From Forficula auricularia (Eukaryota; Arthropoda; Insecta; Dermaptera; Forficulidae): 64,000 bases of DNA. How positions within the stretch are numbered: position 1 is the first letter of the stretch; the number at the start of each line of letters is the position of its first letter. Under the pieces are notes generated by a model. That model saw nothing but the letters and a program-made list of their open reading frames with translations. It was not told where the DNA came from and did not search any database. Positions 22,843 through 34,465 of this stretch are shown piece by piece. The translations under genes were made by a program, and so were the position numbers. The stretch is from assembly GCA_024734495.1 (NCBI GenBank), contig JALMQS010000089.1, positions 2,491,445 to 2,555,444 of the forward strand, written 5' to 3'.

Positions 22843-24603
22843 GTGAGGTTTGATTCCCATATCTCTTAAAGAATACATATCCCCCAAAAAATGTGACAAA
22901 TCCAAAATAATAAAAAAAAACTCACTAAAGCAAAATTTTTGGAAAAAATAAATAAAAAACTTTTTAGTTACCAATATAAATAGAAAAAAGAAATGTTTTA
23001 CAATTTCAAATGTTTCAACCTCAAATTCCGAAGGTCTCACTATCGATTTTTTTCCAAACATTTTTATTTTATCTAAAAAATCCTAAATAAATATATTAAA
23101 AGGTTTCGTGAAGACTTCTCCCGAAAGATTTTCTCGAGTTAAAAACATGGAAGATGTTTTTCTCCGATTATTAGTTGCATCTGATCCATATATTTCAAAA
23201 TTTAGAAAATTGCCACAAAAAAATTGAAAAGTTTTTCACCAGAAGAAGTAGAACTGCTAGTTTTTTCGACTGCACCTCCAGTGACAGTGACATGAGTAAG
23301 CTTCAAAAGTTAAGCAGCTGATCCGTTTGACGAGGATTCTGATGATTCTCATGACGAAAATAACGATGATTAAATGACAGGTGTAATTTGAAGTTTTTTA
23401 TGAATTTAATTTTTTTAACCATTTTTATTTTTAATTCAGCCTTTTCAATTCTTTAAAAAAATGTCATATTTTTTTGTAAATTTAACTTAGATTCGTAACC
23501 AGAGACCTCAAAAACCCCTAAATACCAAATTTCGAATAAATCTGATATTTTCTGATATTTTCCGCCATATTGGAACCGCCATTTTGTCTTTCGTAATTTT
23601 GACTTTTGATTCATAATCAGCGGCCTCAAAAAACTTAGTATACCAAGTTTTATTCAAATTGAAGAACTCCTTCATATTTTGGCCAGGTTTTTCGGATTTG
23701 GGACCTCTGCTGTAAAGGTAAAGGGATATAATTCTGGTTGGTTGTTTTGAACTAAAACATAGCTAATTTTTGAAACGCCTACATAGCTTTTAATTTGCTT
23801 TTATTTGTACATTTAGTAATTTTGAAGATAAAACAATATTGTTCTTAATCGGCTTATAGATTTACCTGAAATTTTAAAAATTGTTTAATCTCTTATTATA
23901 TTATATGTATTACAATATTTTCAAATAAATAAGTTTAAATGAAATGGATAATAATATATTGAATTGATATTATTATTATAAATTGCCAAGCTTAAGTTGA
24001 GATGGGAAAAGACTAAAAACGAACAAGTGTGTGCCTTTGAGCTTAGAGCGTTGGGGTTCCCATGGCAAACGGGGATCAAGGGATCAGCAAGTCAAAGCCC
24101 TTCGGGATCAGAAGAAACCTCACGGTTATTAAAAACATGTCCAATTAATTCAGACGAAACAAACAAACATATATACAAACAAACAAAATCTGACTTATAT
24201 AAGTAGATGATTACCCAAATCGGAATCCTTATCGGATCTAGCATAAATAGGATAAAAGTATCAAATCCTATAATATAATTGAATGAACATTTCTAACGAA
24301 TTGGATATTCCGATTTGTTTTTCTTTCTAGATTAAATATCAATTAGAACAAATGATACCCAGGCAGAGCAGAGCTAATGAAATCGCTAATTAAACAATTA
24401 ATTCCTCTCTGGAGAACTCGCAGCCAACCACAAATATAGAGGGCTATATAAATAATTTCGAATCAATAATATCAAATTGGCTCAAATATATATATATATA
24501 CCTACCTAAATAAACATCTTCATTAAATATTATAATTTTACTGTTTAAATATTTTTAATAATTTATTTATTGATATACGCAACAATATTTATTGATATTA
24601 TTA
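22843..24603. other. mostly no gene; possible host or transposase exon relic at 23147-23373
   Basis: An ATG at 23147 opens a 26-codon frame with protein-like composition and then a stop. Further pieces in other frames lead to an acidic end DPFDEDSDDSHDENNDD with a stop at 23371. This looks like the decayed C-terminal part of some gene or transposase, family not recognised. Around 23510-23700 are CCGCCATATTGG / CCGCCATTTTG repeats. The rest is AT-rich and empty. Confidence 0.3.
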
Positions 24604-25348
24604 TCTATATAATAAAAATGAATTTCTGTTTCTTCGTAAGCGCAGATCTCTCAAATGCCTGGACCGATTTGGCTATTTTTTTTTTAAATGTTCATAATAG
24701 TCCAATTCAGGTTAATACGTAAAAAAAATTGGAAAAGTTGCCCGGAAAATTGGAAAATTCAGGAAAAACTAAAAAAAATTCAGGTTAGCCAACATAGCTT
24801 GCCAAACAATAAAAGAACTAAACTAGCAAACTAAATTAGTGTTGGCGGCCCTGTTTGTAAGATTTTTGAGTGTCATTCATTCTTAATAGTTCTAACCACA
24901 TTATCGTTGAAGAAGAATTTAATTCTTTTATTTTTACAAAAGTAAGTACATTCTTATTGTACCTATAGATTATTTTATTTTATTTTATTTTCTGAAATTC
25001 TAAATATTTATTTTTTCCAAACTGATAAATACAATATGATAATTATGGATGAATGAATTTTCAAGTCTTCTTATCAATAATAATACCTACATATAATAGA
25101 ACTTTTTTTATTTTCCCTTTAATGATAACAAGTGGATTTTTAATACATTTTAAATATTTGTTTCATCTTATTTGTTATGAGTGTATATTGCAGTTTAATA
25201 GAATCTTAAATTATATCTATCTAAGACTTTATAATAAAACAATTATATTTATTCTCTGTAAGTAATAAAACATCAATAAAGCAGCGACGTGGGGCTCCAG
25301 GCCCCTGAGCTAGCAAAGAAGCCCGCCAAAGGCGGCCCTTGAAGCTAG
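24604..25348 (+). mobile_element. non-autonomous Helitron, 745 bp, family H1
   Basis: It starts TCTATATAATAAAAATGAAT after A and ends with a CCCGCCAAAGGCGG hairpin and CTAG before T. Both ends match the longer copy at 35070-36189, which is in opposite orientation. It has no Rep/helicase. The two copies differ mainly by an extra block of about 380 bp in the longer one. Confidence 0.8.
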
Positions 25349-25765
25349 TAATAAATAGTTTTTAAATTAAGGTAGTTGTTTCGCGACAATACTAGCAAAA
25401 AGTTAATGCTAGAGTATATAGAACAGACAATAAGGATTCATAATTAATAAGCCCAAAACTTTTTGCGGTTTATGTACCACTTCTAGCCAATCCCGTGCTC
25501 GTTTCACAAATCTGGCAACACTGTCCGGGCTTGTATATATTTTATCATAGAAATTTCAGATAAAGTACATTATAAAGGGAGATTTATAAAACAAAAAGTT
25601 CTTAATAAAGGATTGAAAGCTGTTGAGACAATGGCTGAAGCGAAAAAACGTCAAAAAAATGTACTAAAGTTAACCTACTTTTGAGGTTAAAAAATGTGTT
25701 GTTGCAAGCTGATTTTTAGTGTAAATTTTTCATTATACTATTTCATTATTCGGTCCATGATTAAT

Positions 25766-25845
25766 AATTAAAGGAATCGTAGGGAGTTGGACAAGACTTT
25801 AATTTAATTTAAAGTCTTGTCCAACTCCCTACGATTCCTTTAATT
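25766..25845. repeat. perfect palindrome, 37-bp arms
   Basis: Arms 25766-25802 and 25809-25845 are exact inverted copies with a 6-base spacer, including AATCGTAGGGAGTTGGACAA and its complement. No mismatch was found by eye. It could extrude as a cruciform. Confidence 0.9.
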
Positions 25846-26033
25846 AAATTTTCATTATACATTTTTCATTATTTATTAATTATTATCTCAGAAACTGTGT
25901 TGTAACTATGAATAAAAATTTTCTTAAAAAATGATTTAGTTATTGTTTAATTAAAAATTCTTCCAGAACTTAAGTGACTTGGTTTAAATTTTCTTATTAA
26001 AGTGAAGAGCTGATTTTGTCAATTTTAGAACTA

Positions 26034-26067
26034 CTGAGGATGGTCAACCAGTGATGACCGAAACTGT
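26034..26067 (+). ncRNA. hammerhead-ribozyme-like motif
   Basis: CTGAGGA, one extra T, stem GGTCA...TGACC, then GAAAC. It matches the CUGANGA and GAAA core boxes of a hammerhead with stem II between them. Stem III is lacking, and the single extra base before stem II departs from the classical core. Cleavage ability is untested. Confidence 0.4.
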
Positions 26068-26256
26068 ATAGTTTATCAATTAAATAAATCAAATAGTTAT
26101 TGAAATTATTGTTTTATTATATTTGTGACAAAAACAACCCTTCAATTTAATAAGAAAATTATTGTTTAATGTTGGTTTAGTTTTTATAAAAATGGTAAAA
26201 AGGGTTTCTTAATTATAATTAAATATTTTTTTGCAACGAAGAGACGGACTGGTAGA

Positions 26257-26540
26257 AATTTTAATTGAATGTAATGGAAGGCAGCCCAGAGGTAGTGAGG
26301 AAAGAAAAAATTAACACATATAAAATAAGGTGTAATTTATTGAATCCTTCTCCTTTCCTTTCAAACCGACGTTTTCGGAGGATTTTTCCTCCTTCTTCAG
26401 AGAGGGAAAAATCCTCCGAAACGTCGGTTTGAAAGGAAAGGAGGAAGGATTCCAATAAATTACACCTTATTTTATATGTGTTAATTCTTTTCTTTCCTCA
26501 CTACCTCTGAGCTGCCTTCCATTACATTCAATTATAATTA
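26257..26540. repeat. foldback element, family FB1, best-kept copy
   Basis: Arms of about 110-140 bp with GAATGTAATGGAAGGCAGCC outer ends and TAGTGAGGAAAGAAAA, AAGGTGTAATTTATTG and CCTTTCAAACCGACG inside. The minus strand at 26368-26400 reads CTGAAGA, one extra A, a 6-bp GGAGGA/TCCTCC stem, then GAAAACGTC. The opposite arm keeps the GAAACGTC side only. It is flanked by AAATTTTAATTGAATG, as in the copy at 11451. Confidence 0.75.
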
Positions 26541-27495
26541 AATATGTATGTAAACCTTCCGATATTCCGTATAGTGCAATCTATAAGAGTCTGAAAAACT
26601 CTATCTTTGGAATTTAAATCTCCGGAACTATATTGTTCATAAATTTCGTTTTGTCATCAATCGATGCAGAAGTATTTAAATAATAATCTATTTAAATTTA
26701 AAAAAAAATCCTAAGAAAACCCATATGGGGAAACAATTATCATAAAAAATTTAATATAAAAGAAAGAAAATCTTCACGTTTAGTACACAGTTTACTTTGT
26801 ATTGATTTATTGAATTTTATTCTTGAATATTAGTGGTCTAATGTCTATATATCGTATAAGGTATAAAACTCGGCTCAAACATATTTAACTACTAAACTTT
26901 ACCGAGTTAAGGTATTTCAAAGAAAATACCATTTAATAATTGACAATACACCGATAAACAACCGTCAAGGTTCAAATATATAGAATGCATATTTTCCATT
27001 CCTTAGACCAAAACCATCAAGATAAGATTGTCCAGGTTTGGGTAGATGTATGCAACTATCTGAAAAATTTTAATACTGGTATTAGAAAGTGATTATCGAA
27101 AACGCTGTTCTCATAGCAAAACGTGACTTATAAATTAGAAAGATATATCACTCAAAGAAGGAGGCCTTTTTACTCGCAAAGTCCAAGAATTTTGACATCT
27201 TCAGAATTAAAGAAAACGTTGAATTATATCAGAAACAAGGTATCTCCATCTTTAAAGAATGAAGGATTAAGATATTCATCATGACTGAGTGTATTTATTT
27301 ATTAGCCAGGACAGAAATAGAACTTATTAGTACAAATCTTCCCCGGAATAGTCACCTGTCATGTCATTTCTGACCTAATAATATTGTTGTTGTTAGAGTT
27401 CGTGGCTGAGATAAAACTGGATTAGATGAAGGATGAGGTATCAGCCAAAGTTAGATACACCGGGTTCAATATGTCTATTAACATTGTTTTCAACT
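26541..27495. other. no gene seen
   Basis: AT-rich sequence with no partner in the window, no long frame and no motif recognised. Confidence 0.4.
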
Positions 27496-27503
27496 GTATA
27501 AAC

Positions 27504-27733
27504 CAGAGGCTCGTAAACTTTTCCGAGTCGTGTAGCCTTTTTACAATTAACAATTTTCCATGGCTCCCTACCCTAAATAAAAGTATGTCTAATCGTAAGA
27601 GATAATAATAAATACATTTTCAGCTTCTCACTTTGTTTTTTGTCGAGTTAGGCCAAATGTCTTGTTTCAATTAATTATTAAGCTTCCTGGTGCACCTGTG
27701 AAGAGGCCCAGGGGCACAGTTTGGGAACCTCTG
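27504..27733. mobile_element. non-autonomous hAT element, 230 bp
   Basis: The terminal inverted repeats are CAGAGGCTCGTAAACTTTT and, as complement of the right end, CAGAGGTTCCCAAACTGTG. It is flanked by a perfect 8-bp duplication GTATAAAC (27496-27503 and 27734-27741). CAGAGG ends and 8-bp duplications are diagnostic of hAT. No transposase is encoded, so a relative elsewhere in the genome must have supplied it. Confidence 0.9.
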
Positions 27734-27808
27734 GTATAAACCAAACGTAAAATGTAATTCTTCTACATTTAAATCAATATCGAGATTAATTCTAAGTCTC
27801 ATACATTC

Positions 27809-28031
27809 TTTTTTTTTTTTTATTTATTTATTGTCACCGGGAACAAAGCCCATTTAGACAGCATATAAGTAAAGTGTTAGTAGGGTTAGTGAGGGAGCCG
27901 AGTTTTTAGCCGGTAGAAATTTTTTATTTGCCAGCCAGGATCGAACCCCGGCCTTCTGCTCCAACATCGTCATAATCGATCGATGCCGAAGCGAGGCCAG
28001 CGCGTTAGCCGGCTCGGATAACCCGACTCCC
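27809..28031 (-). mobile_element. tRNA-derived SINE, 223 bp, complete with target duplication
   Basis: On the minus strand it starts GGGGAGTCGGGTTATCC. It has an A-box region (AGCCGGCTAACGCGCTGG) and a canonical B-box (GGTTCGATCCTGG), then an unrelated body and an A-rich tail. Both sides carry the perfect 11-bp duplication CTCATACATTC (27798-27808 and 28032-28042). RNA polymerase III would transcribe it from the internal boxes, and a LINE would have mobilised it. A 60-codon open frame across it is coincidental. Confidence 0.9.
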
Positions 28032-28042
28032 CTCATACATTC

Positions 28043-28625
28043 ATATTAAAGTATAAAATCGGCATATAGGCACAATGAATAATTTCGGCTTAAATTACCA
28101 ATATACTATAATACCAAATGTTTATCTTGCGTGCTGATTTCTTCTTCTTCAAAGTGATTGTAGGATAGTCAAAAATCAAAACTCCAATCTCAAACTTATT
28201 GTATATATAATAATATAAAAGATGATGTATAATCACGCTAAGAGATAAAGCAAAAATGGATGTGAGTTCAAAACATAAATTACTGGACAAGCTGGATCAA
28301 TATAGAAATATTTTCTTGATATATCCAATTGCAGAGTGAAAATCCTAGGATCCAGATGTACATCCATATAGTCAAAATATTAATCGAGTCTAGCCTATTT
28401 TCCAAAATGTGTTTTAATTGAAATAGCTAGGGCTTAATTACTCGTATCGATGGAACTTTTGAGGGGAGAATAATAAAAAGTGGCAGTCAATTTGGAAAGG
28501 CTGCTTTGGATGCCCAAAGATGTTATACAAAGGTATTCTGTCAGGTGAACTACTATTGAAAACAAGGCTAATTCAAAATAAACAGCGTGTAATCGTAACA
28601 TTACAAAATCTAAATAATGCTTAGA
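28043..28625. other. no gene seen
   Basis: AT-rich unique sequence without recognised motif or repeat partner. Confidence 0.4.
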
Positions 28626-28633
28626 TGTACAAG

Positions 28634-29213
28634 CAGTGGAGTAGCCAGAATATTTTCATTTTTGGGGGGGGGGGAGGTCAATCCACAAACTAAAATATTT
28701 ATTGGAAATTTTTTTTATTAAAAAGTGTTAAATTGTGTTTTTAACCGGAAAGTCTTGGAGTAGTTGTAATTTCTTCGACCTTTATGTTTTTTGGTGTGCT
28801 GAATCCGAATTTGAATTTTGCTAACAAAATTTCGTCACGGAACATTGTCAAAAATACAAAAAAATGCAGCTAACAGACATTTTGACAAAACAATTATTAT
28901 CTCAACAAATATAATTTTTCCGATGATCACTTATTTGGACTTTTTTGCAGAGCGAAAGCGTATGTATTTGCTCAATTTTTTTTAATCAAAATAGTTTCAG
29001 CCGTTTTTGAGATATTTCGAAAAAAAGAAGGAAAAAACCCACTTTTTTTATGCACGATTACAATACTTGACCAAAGTAAAAAGAATATAATTCTTCATTA
29101 CACATATGAAATATATTTAATTCGCTAAGTTTGCCATAAGAAACGGTTTGTCGTTATCCTTACTCATCACATAAGCCCTGTCCTGGGGGGGGGTCCCTGT
29201 GGCTATGCCTCTG
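28634..29213. mobile_element. non-autonomous hAT element, 580 bp, with nested repeat
   Basis: The ends are CAGTGGAGTAGCCAGAAT and, as complement of the right end, CAGAGGCATAGCCACAGGG, both followed inward by G-runs or C-runs. The perfect 8-bp duplication TGTACAAG flanks it (28626-28633 and 29214-29221). The inside block 28871-29080 is a copy of the dispersed family ending in CTTGACCA...AAAGTA, so an older repeat was captured or inserted. No transposase frame. Confidence 0.88.
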
Positions 29214-29221
29214 TGTACAAG

Positions 29222-30002
29222 TGATTGTCTTAAAACGATTAAAAACCTAAAATCTTTGTTATATCTTCATTATTTTAAATAGAATTTTCATTTGGTTGAG
29301 TGAAATCATAGAGATGGACTAAGTTGTTGGCTCGAATAGAATTGAATAGAGGAAGGGACCGAGAGAGAGAGAGAGCTTAACAGCGATCATTAACTTAATT
29401 AGCTGCTGACAAGCCGTTTAACTGTGTGTGTGTTTGTACATCCCAACTTGAAAACAATCCCACTCACTACCTTCATCTGGATTCTTCCTAATATCGAATT
29501 AACGAGTGAGAAAAAAGGGTGGACTTAACTTTGTGAGAAAGAAAAAGCGCCCGTGTGTGTGTGTGTGTGTGTGTGAAGATGGTAAGGGTTGTTATTTTCG
29601 GCGCCCCACAGAGACCCACTTGATCAAAATGGTAATTGGTCCACTTAACGAATCCTTCGTGATGATGATAGGTTGCTTGTCACTTTTTTTTTGTTTACCA
29701 CCTTAAATATACCTTCATCCGAAACTGTTAATTTTCAATAACACTCTCTACCACTTTGTTTTTTTACGCTTTTACAATAGATCAAAATATTTTTTCTAAA
29801 TAAATTGGTGATTAACATTGATTATAAAGATAATCAATCACATTTTAGGCTAGTGTTGATAATTCATGGTTACATTGGATAAAACTATATCTTATACACC
29901 GAACTCTCCTATTATACACCACTGACTCAGACATTTCTAAGGATAAATAAGAAAAAAAAAGATTAATGAACTAAATATCCAAAATATGATTATCAGTGGC
30001 AT
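29222..30002. other. no gene; (GT)n microsatellite
   Basis: A GAGAGA tract near 29350, then a (GT)n run at 29553-29575. The stretch 29300-29720 is less AT-rich and has no repeat partner, but no exon could be defined. Confidence 0.35.
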
Positions 30003-30088
30003 GACCTGGTCCTCCCCCTTTGGATCGGGGTTAGAATTGATCCACAGTATCCCCTGCTTGTCGTAAGAGGCGACTAAAAGGGGTTGAG
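30003..30088. repeat. short conserved dispersed repeat, copy 2
   Basis: Partner of 22757-22842 in the same orientation, with an essentially unchanged core of about 50 bases across TCCACAGTATCCCCTGCTTG and TCGTAAGAGGCGACTAAAAG. Confidence 0.7.
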
Positions 30089-32579
30089 CTTTGAGTTGGA
30101 TCTCTTCACCTCGTAAAATGTTGTGAGATCCCAAAAAACCTGCAATTTCATTGATCTGTATTTGTATTTCGAAAAGGACAGCATTTTCCAAACTATGTTC
30201 TGCGGAGCATTGTTGTTCCATGAAAAGTGAATAAGTGTTTCGCGAAAGGCTAGAATCCTTTAATTAACTGGTTTCATTTTGCATAAGAATTAAACTATCT
30301 AATATTGTGTCTAATATTAAGATAATTTGACATTTTATCTTACAATATTTATGTGTTTTCTTGTAAACTTCTTTTATTTTATTATGCTCTAGCGAAAATC
30401 TCGATAGGGGTGACATCTATTTATCAAATAAGGAATTAATAAAGTAGCGCAAATTCTTCATCAAGACATATTTTATATATGTTGTACAAAGTAATCGGTG
30501 AACAACAGCTTTTCTCTTGCATAAGAATATGTTTGTTATTCACCTATGGCAAACCACTATTAACTTTTGCTGATTTCACCAATATATATCTATCTATTTT
30601 CTATTCAAACTAAACATCGCATTTGGTTAAAATTTCAGGATTTTAGAAGAAAGTTGTAGAAAATGTCTAAAAAAACCCTGAGATATAGGATATTTGTTAT
30701 GTGGAATTTATTATACTAAATAGGTATTTTTGATGAATTTTACAAAATTTGTATAAATGGGGTTATATAGATAAACCAGAAAAATAATAATAAAAAATTA
30801 TAGAGGAAAGCTCAGACCTACAGGTATTATAGGTACCTACTAAATAAAAACAGTTCTTTTATAAAAACAATCTCAAAACGCATATTCAATATTCAAATGT
30901 TTCGGGGAAAATTCTCCGTTTATCAATGGACATTTAAAATTGATTTTTTTTTTATGTTTTGAGATTTTAGAATTTTGAAATTTATTTTAAAAATTTTGAA
31001 ATGTTAGGATTCTGTAACATTGTTGTTTTTAAAATATTTTTTATTTTTATTTATTATTTTGTTTGGTCCTAGGTGCCGGATATAAATTTTAAAATTTTTA
31101 AGAAAATAATATTATTAACTCTTTTATCGAGCTCCAACTACCCGTACGTAATAAGGGCTTCGAATGAAATGAAACGATGATTAAATATATACGAGCTTTT
31201 CGTGCGTGCCTTTGGCACGCCCTCGAAGCTCGGCCCTCCGGGCTGGTGCCCTGGCCGGTGGCGTCTCGGTCCAAAAATTGTATTCCTCTTAAAAAACCAC
31301 ACTCCAAACGTATACCTGTAAACTCCCGAAAATATATAGTCTCTTAAAAGTTTCGCCTCATTTTCGTCCTGACACAGCTACAGAAATGAGGCTCTAGATA
31401 TGAATCTGGAAGTATTTTTTATTTCTATAATCTACAGCATTGTGATATTTTTGTGTGGAAATAGATTTATTTAAATAAGTGGTATCGTGTGAGGAGGAGA
31501 ATTATATTATATCATTTTTTTAAAATTTGGGATCGATAATCGATATAAGGCTCCAAATATTTAAAAGAGATCAGGAGTTGTTTGTATGACAGGCTGCTCC
31601 AGTATTGCAATGAGAAACTCATAGCATGTGCTTAAGTCGTTTAATTTTGTAAAAATCAAAAAATAAGAATAACAAAATTTAGATTTTTAAAAAATTATAA
31701 AAAGTGGCAAATTATTAAAAAATAAACAAATAATATGTAAATCAAATAAGATGTGATTGATTTTTTCTTCTGTGCGCAAAGAAAAGCGAATTGAATATTT
31801 AATTTTTGAGTGGTGAAGGGGGGGGGTAATAATTATCAATATATTTAATGTTTCTTAATTTAAAATCAATTGGAGTCTTTCATTTCGAAATTTGAGTCCA
31901 AATTACGATTATATTTCAAATTTGCCGCAAATATACCGATGGCGCTCTCTCTCGGCAATATTACGTCAGCGTTGCGGCAAATTAATCTGGACAAATATAT
32001 ATAGTATACTTTTATCAGTGGCGTGCGGTCCATGAATGCTGTGGATGCAGCGCAAAAATTTCAAACATTTATAGTATTTGTTGCTTTAAAATTCATTCAT
32101 AAAACAACTATTTTTCCAAACTGCCATTGATAAAGGTGTCATTCCTCCCGAAACATCTCTGATTATGACATATGTATATTATATCTGTATATACCAAAAA
32201 GGCTTCGTAGAACAAGAATTGGATAAATAGGTCTTTCATTGGTTTGAGGTCACAATGAGAAGTAGCTAATCAAAATCTTAAACGTCCCTTATATTCTACA
32301 TTTTGTTGGAGTAGACGGCTTGTCCCGTAACTTCTATATAAGTAATGTGGAAAAAGATTTCACGATAACCTATAGCCGTAGTAGACTAACACGTGAATGA
32401 TAATCCATATGAATGAAGTTAAAGAGCTCCTAGTCGCTTGATGACTAGTCAATATGTCGGATTATCTGAAGAGCTTCCCTAGGGGTTATTAGATAACGTG
32501 TTTCTTTAGTAATCTGGATTTTATTTTGACATGTCTTGCAGATGGTTCTAATATACAAACAGTCAGTTTATTACTTATA
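30089..32579. other. no gene; scattered element ends
   Basis: Near 30900-30940 (minus) and 32120-32160 (plus) there are CATTGATAAA - stem - CCGAAACAT motifs like those at 10735-11205. Block 31185-31275 is GC-rich with a hairpin GCGTGCC-TTTGGCACGC and a GGCGTCTCGG tail, resembling Helitron 3' ends but without a CTRR terminus. CAGTGGCGTGCGGTCCATG at 32020 looks like a hAT left end, but its partner was not found. Confidence 0.4.
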
Positions 32580-32936
32580 GTTGTTGGCGTTTTTTGATTT
32601 AGTTAAAAGTGATATATTAATATTATTTTTAATTCCGGTAAAAAAATCTTTTTCTAGCCAGAATTAAATAAAAATTTTTTTGCCAACGTGTAAACCCACA
32701 CCAGCCATCATTAAGGCATCGCTGTACACAAAGTTTTCAATTTAATTGCAATTAAAAATAATATTAATATGCACAGAGGTTTATTCGTTGATTCTTTTAA
32801 ACGCTGAAGAAGGAGGAACTATACGCCGAATCGTCGGATTTTTTAAAAAGATGAAAATGATGTTCTAATAAATTCTTTTATTCGGATTTCGTGGTTTACA
32901 TTATTATCCTTGCCTTTCTCAATGGAAAATACCTCT
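32580..32936 (+). repeat. retroelement-like repeat with decayed hammerhead-like motif
   Basis: Related to 61260-61790: both share the GCAATTAAAAATA region, then a hammerhead-like trace, then a TTTATTCGGATTTCGTGGTTT-type tail and AAATACC(C/T)CTA(A/G)TTAA. At 32804-32836 it reads CTGAAGA, a partly paired stem, then GAATCGTC. It is decayed. Confidence 0.45.
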
Positions 32937-33690
32937 AGTTAATTTTTTTTTTTTTTTTTTATAAATTTTATTAAACCAATTATATTACATTAATTAAGGT
33001 ATAAATTGTATTTTTGCTTCGATTCCGGAGATTACTTCTCCACCATCGAGTGTCCTTATTCATCTTTAGTCCTTGTTTTTAATAAGAGGAATAATCTAAT
33101 TAGATAAAAAAAACCTCTTTTTTCCCCAATCAAGTGGATTGGTTTTCCTTCTCTTCCCCCCCCCCCCATCTAATTAATTTTTTTTTTTTTTATAAATTTT
33201 ATTAAACCAATTATTTTACATTAATTAATGTATACATTGTATTTTTTGCTTCGATTCCGGAGATTACTTCTCCACCATCGAGTGTCCTTATTCATCTTTA
33301 GTCCTTGTTTTTAATAAGAGGAAAAATCTAATTAGATAAAAAAACCTCTTTTCCGATAATTATTTTAATTCCATTATTCCCCAATCAAATCGATTGGATT
33401 GCCCTCTCCTCTCCTCCTCTTCCATTCTCCATCTTCTCCTCTAATTAAATTTTTTTTTTTTTTTTTTATTTTTATTAAACCAATTATTTTACATTAATTA
33501 ATGTATACATTGTATTTTTGCTTCGATTCCGAGATTACTTCTCCACCATCGAGTGTCCTTATTCATCTTTAGTCCTTATTTTTAATAAGAGGAAAAATCT
33601 AATTAGATAAAAAACCTCTTTTCCGATAATTATTTCAATTCCATTATTCCCCAATCAAGTCGATTGGTCTCCTCAATCTCCTCTTCTCTA
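32937..33690 (-). repeat. three tandem copies of a poly-A-ended unit
   Basis: Three head-to-tail copies begin at about 32937, 33173 and 33443. Each opens (plus strand) with a long T-run, then ATTAAACCAATTAT, GCTTCGATTCCGGAGATTAC, TCCACCATCGAGTGTCCTTA and AGGAAAAATCTAATTAGAT. On the minus strand each unit therefore ends in an A tail, like a SINE or a LINE 3' end. A single minus-to-plus relative lies at 46095-46245. Tandem arrangement of A-tailed units is unusual for simple retroinsertion. Confidence 0.85.
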
Positions 33691-33899
33691 ATTAAATTTT
33701 TAAATTTAATATACCTATAATAATTTTTGTAATAAACAATTAGTGGTTTTTAAAATATTAAAAAAACAATTAATTAATAAAAGAAAATTGAAAAAATGTA
33801 ATTATGAATTTTTATTGAACACCCACTATCTTTCCATTTTAATCTTGCTGCTTGCATCCATGTTGGAAAGGACTAATGGGAGATACTCAAACGCACTGA
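33691..33899. other. no gene; AT-rich
   Basis: The part near 33685-33780 (AATTAGTGGTTTT - CAATTAATTAATAAAAG) recurs at 61860-61970 and, in part, at 56980-57045. Nothing else is seen. Confidence 0.4.
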
Positions 33900-34465
33900 T
33901 TATGTAGGTATACAAAATTTGGTTGACTTTGGTACAAGGGCCATGATTTTCATTTTTTGACCATACAACCTCCCGCCTCCCTTTTTGGGCGGTTAATTCA
34001 TGAATATTTAGACTCCTGGTGTCCCACTATGTATACTAAATTTGTTTAAGTTTGGTATGAGGGCCAAGATTTTCATTTTTTGACCCCCCCCCCCTTCCTC
34101 CTTTAATTTTGGGTCGATATGCACCAAAATCTAATTCGCTCTTAATCTAAATACACCAAAACTACATGTGAAATTTGGTTTTGATATTCTCACTAGTTTT
34201 TGAGCTAGCTCGTCCCCAAAAATTTGGTAACGAACAGACTAACAGACATTGAAAAATATAATTTTTTCGATGTTCATTTATTAGGACTTTTTTGTAGAGC
34301 AAAATGTCATGGTTTCCCCCAATTTTTTTAATCAAAATAGTTTCAGCCCTTTTTGAGATATTTCGAAACAAAGAAGCAAAAAAAAACACTTTTTTCATGC
34401 ACCATTACCATTATTTCATACACCATTACAATAATTGACCATACCCTGTATGGTATGGTAAAGTA
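33900..34465. repeat. dispersed repeat family D1, full-length-like copy
   Basis: Two tandem units (each with TATGTATAC...AAATTTG and CATTTTTTGACC) are followed by a common block that ends with CATACCCTGTATGGTA and AAAGTA. The same order is found at 42958-43642. Partial copies lie at 14991, 28871, 48905, 62868 and, inverted, 63249. No coding capacity. The class is unknown. Confidence 0.7.

Larger units (their letters stand above)
25349..26120 (+). repeat. retroelement-like repeat with hammerhead-like motif
   Basis: Directly after the Helitron, 25381-25575 (TCGCGACAATACTAGCAAAA onward) matches pieces at 57054-57080 and 58286-58440. Downstream it contains a perfect palindrome (25766-25845) and, at 26034-26067, CTGAGGA, a 5-bp GGTCA/TGACC stem, then GAAAC. 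The end, with AAATAAATCAAATAG, looks like a retroelement 3' tail. A Penelope-like origin is inference. Confidence 0.5.

Noticed and set aside
22711..23061. 116-codon minus-strand ORF sharing a peptide with 29937-30221
   Set aside because: Shared reading comes only from the 86-bp repeat; most differing bases change amino acids and the flanking residues are unrelated.
32020..32075. hAT element starting CAGTGGCGTGCGG
   Set aside because: Good left end, but neither a right end nor a repeated 8-bp flank was found.
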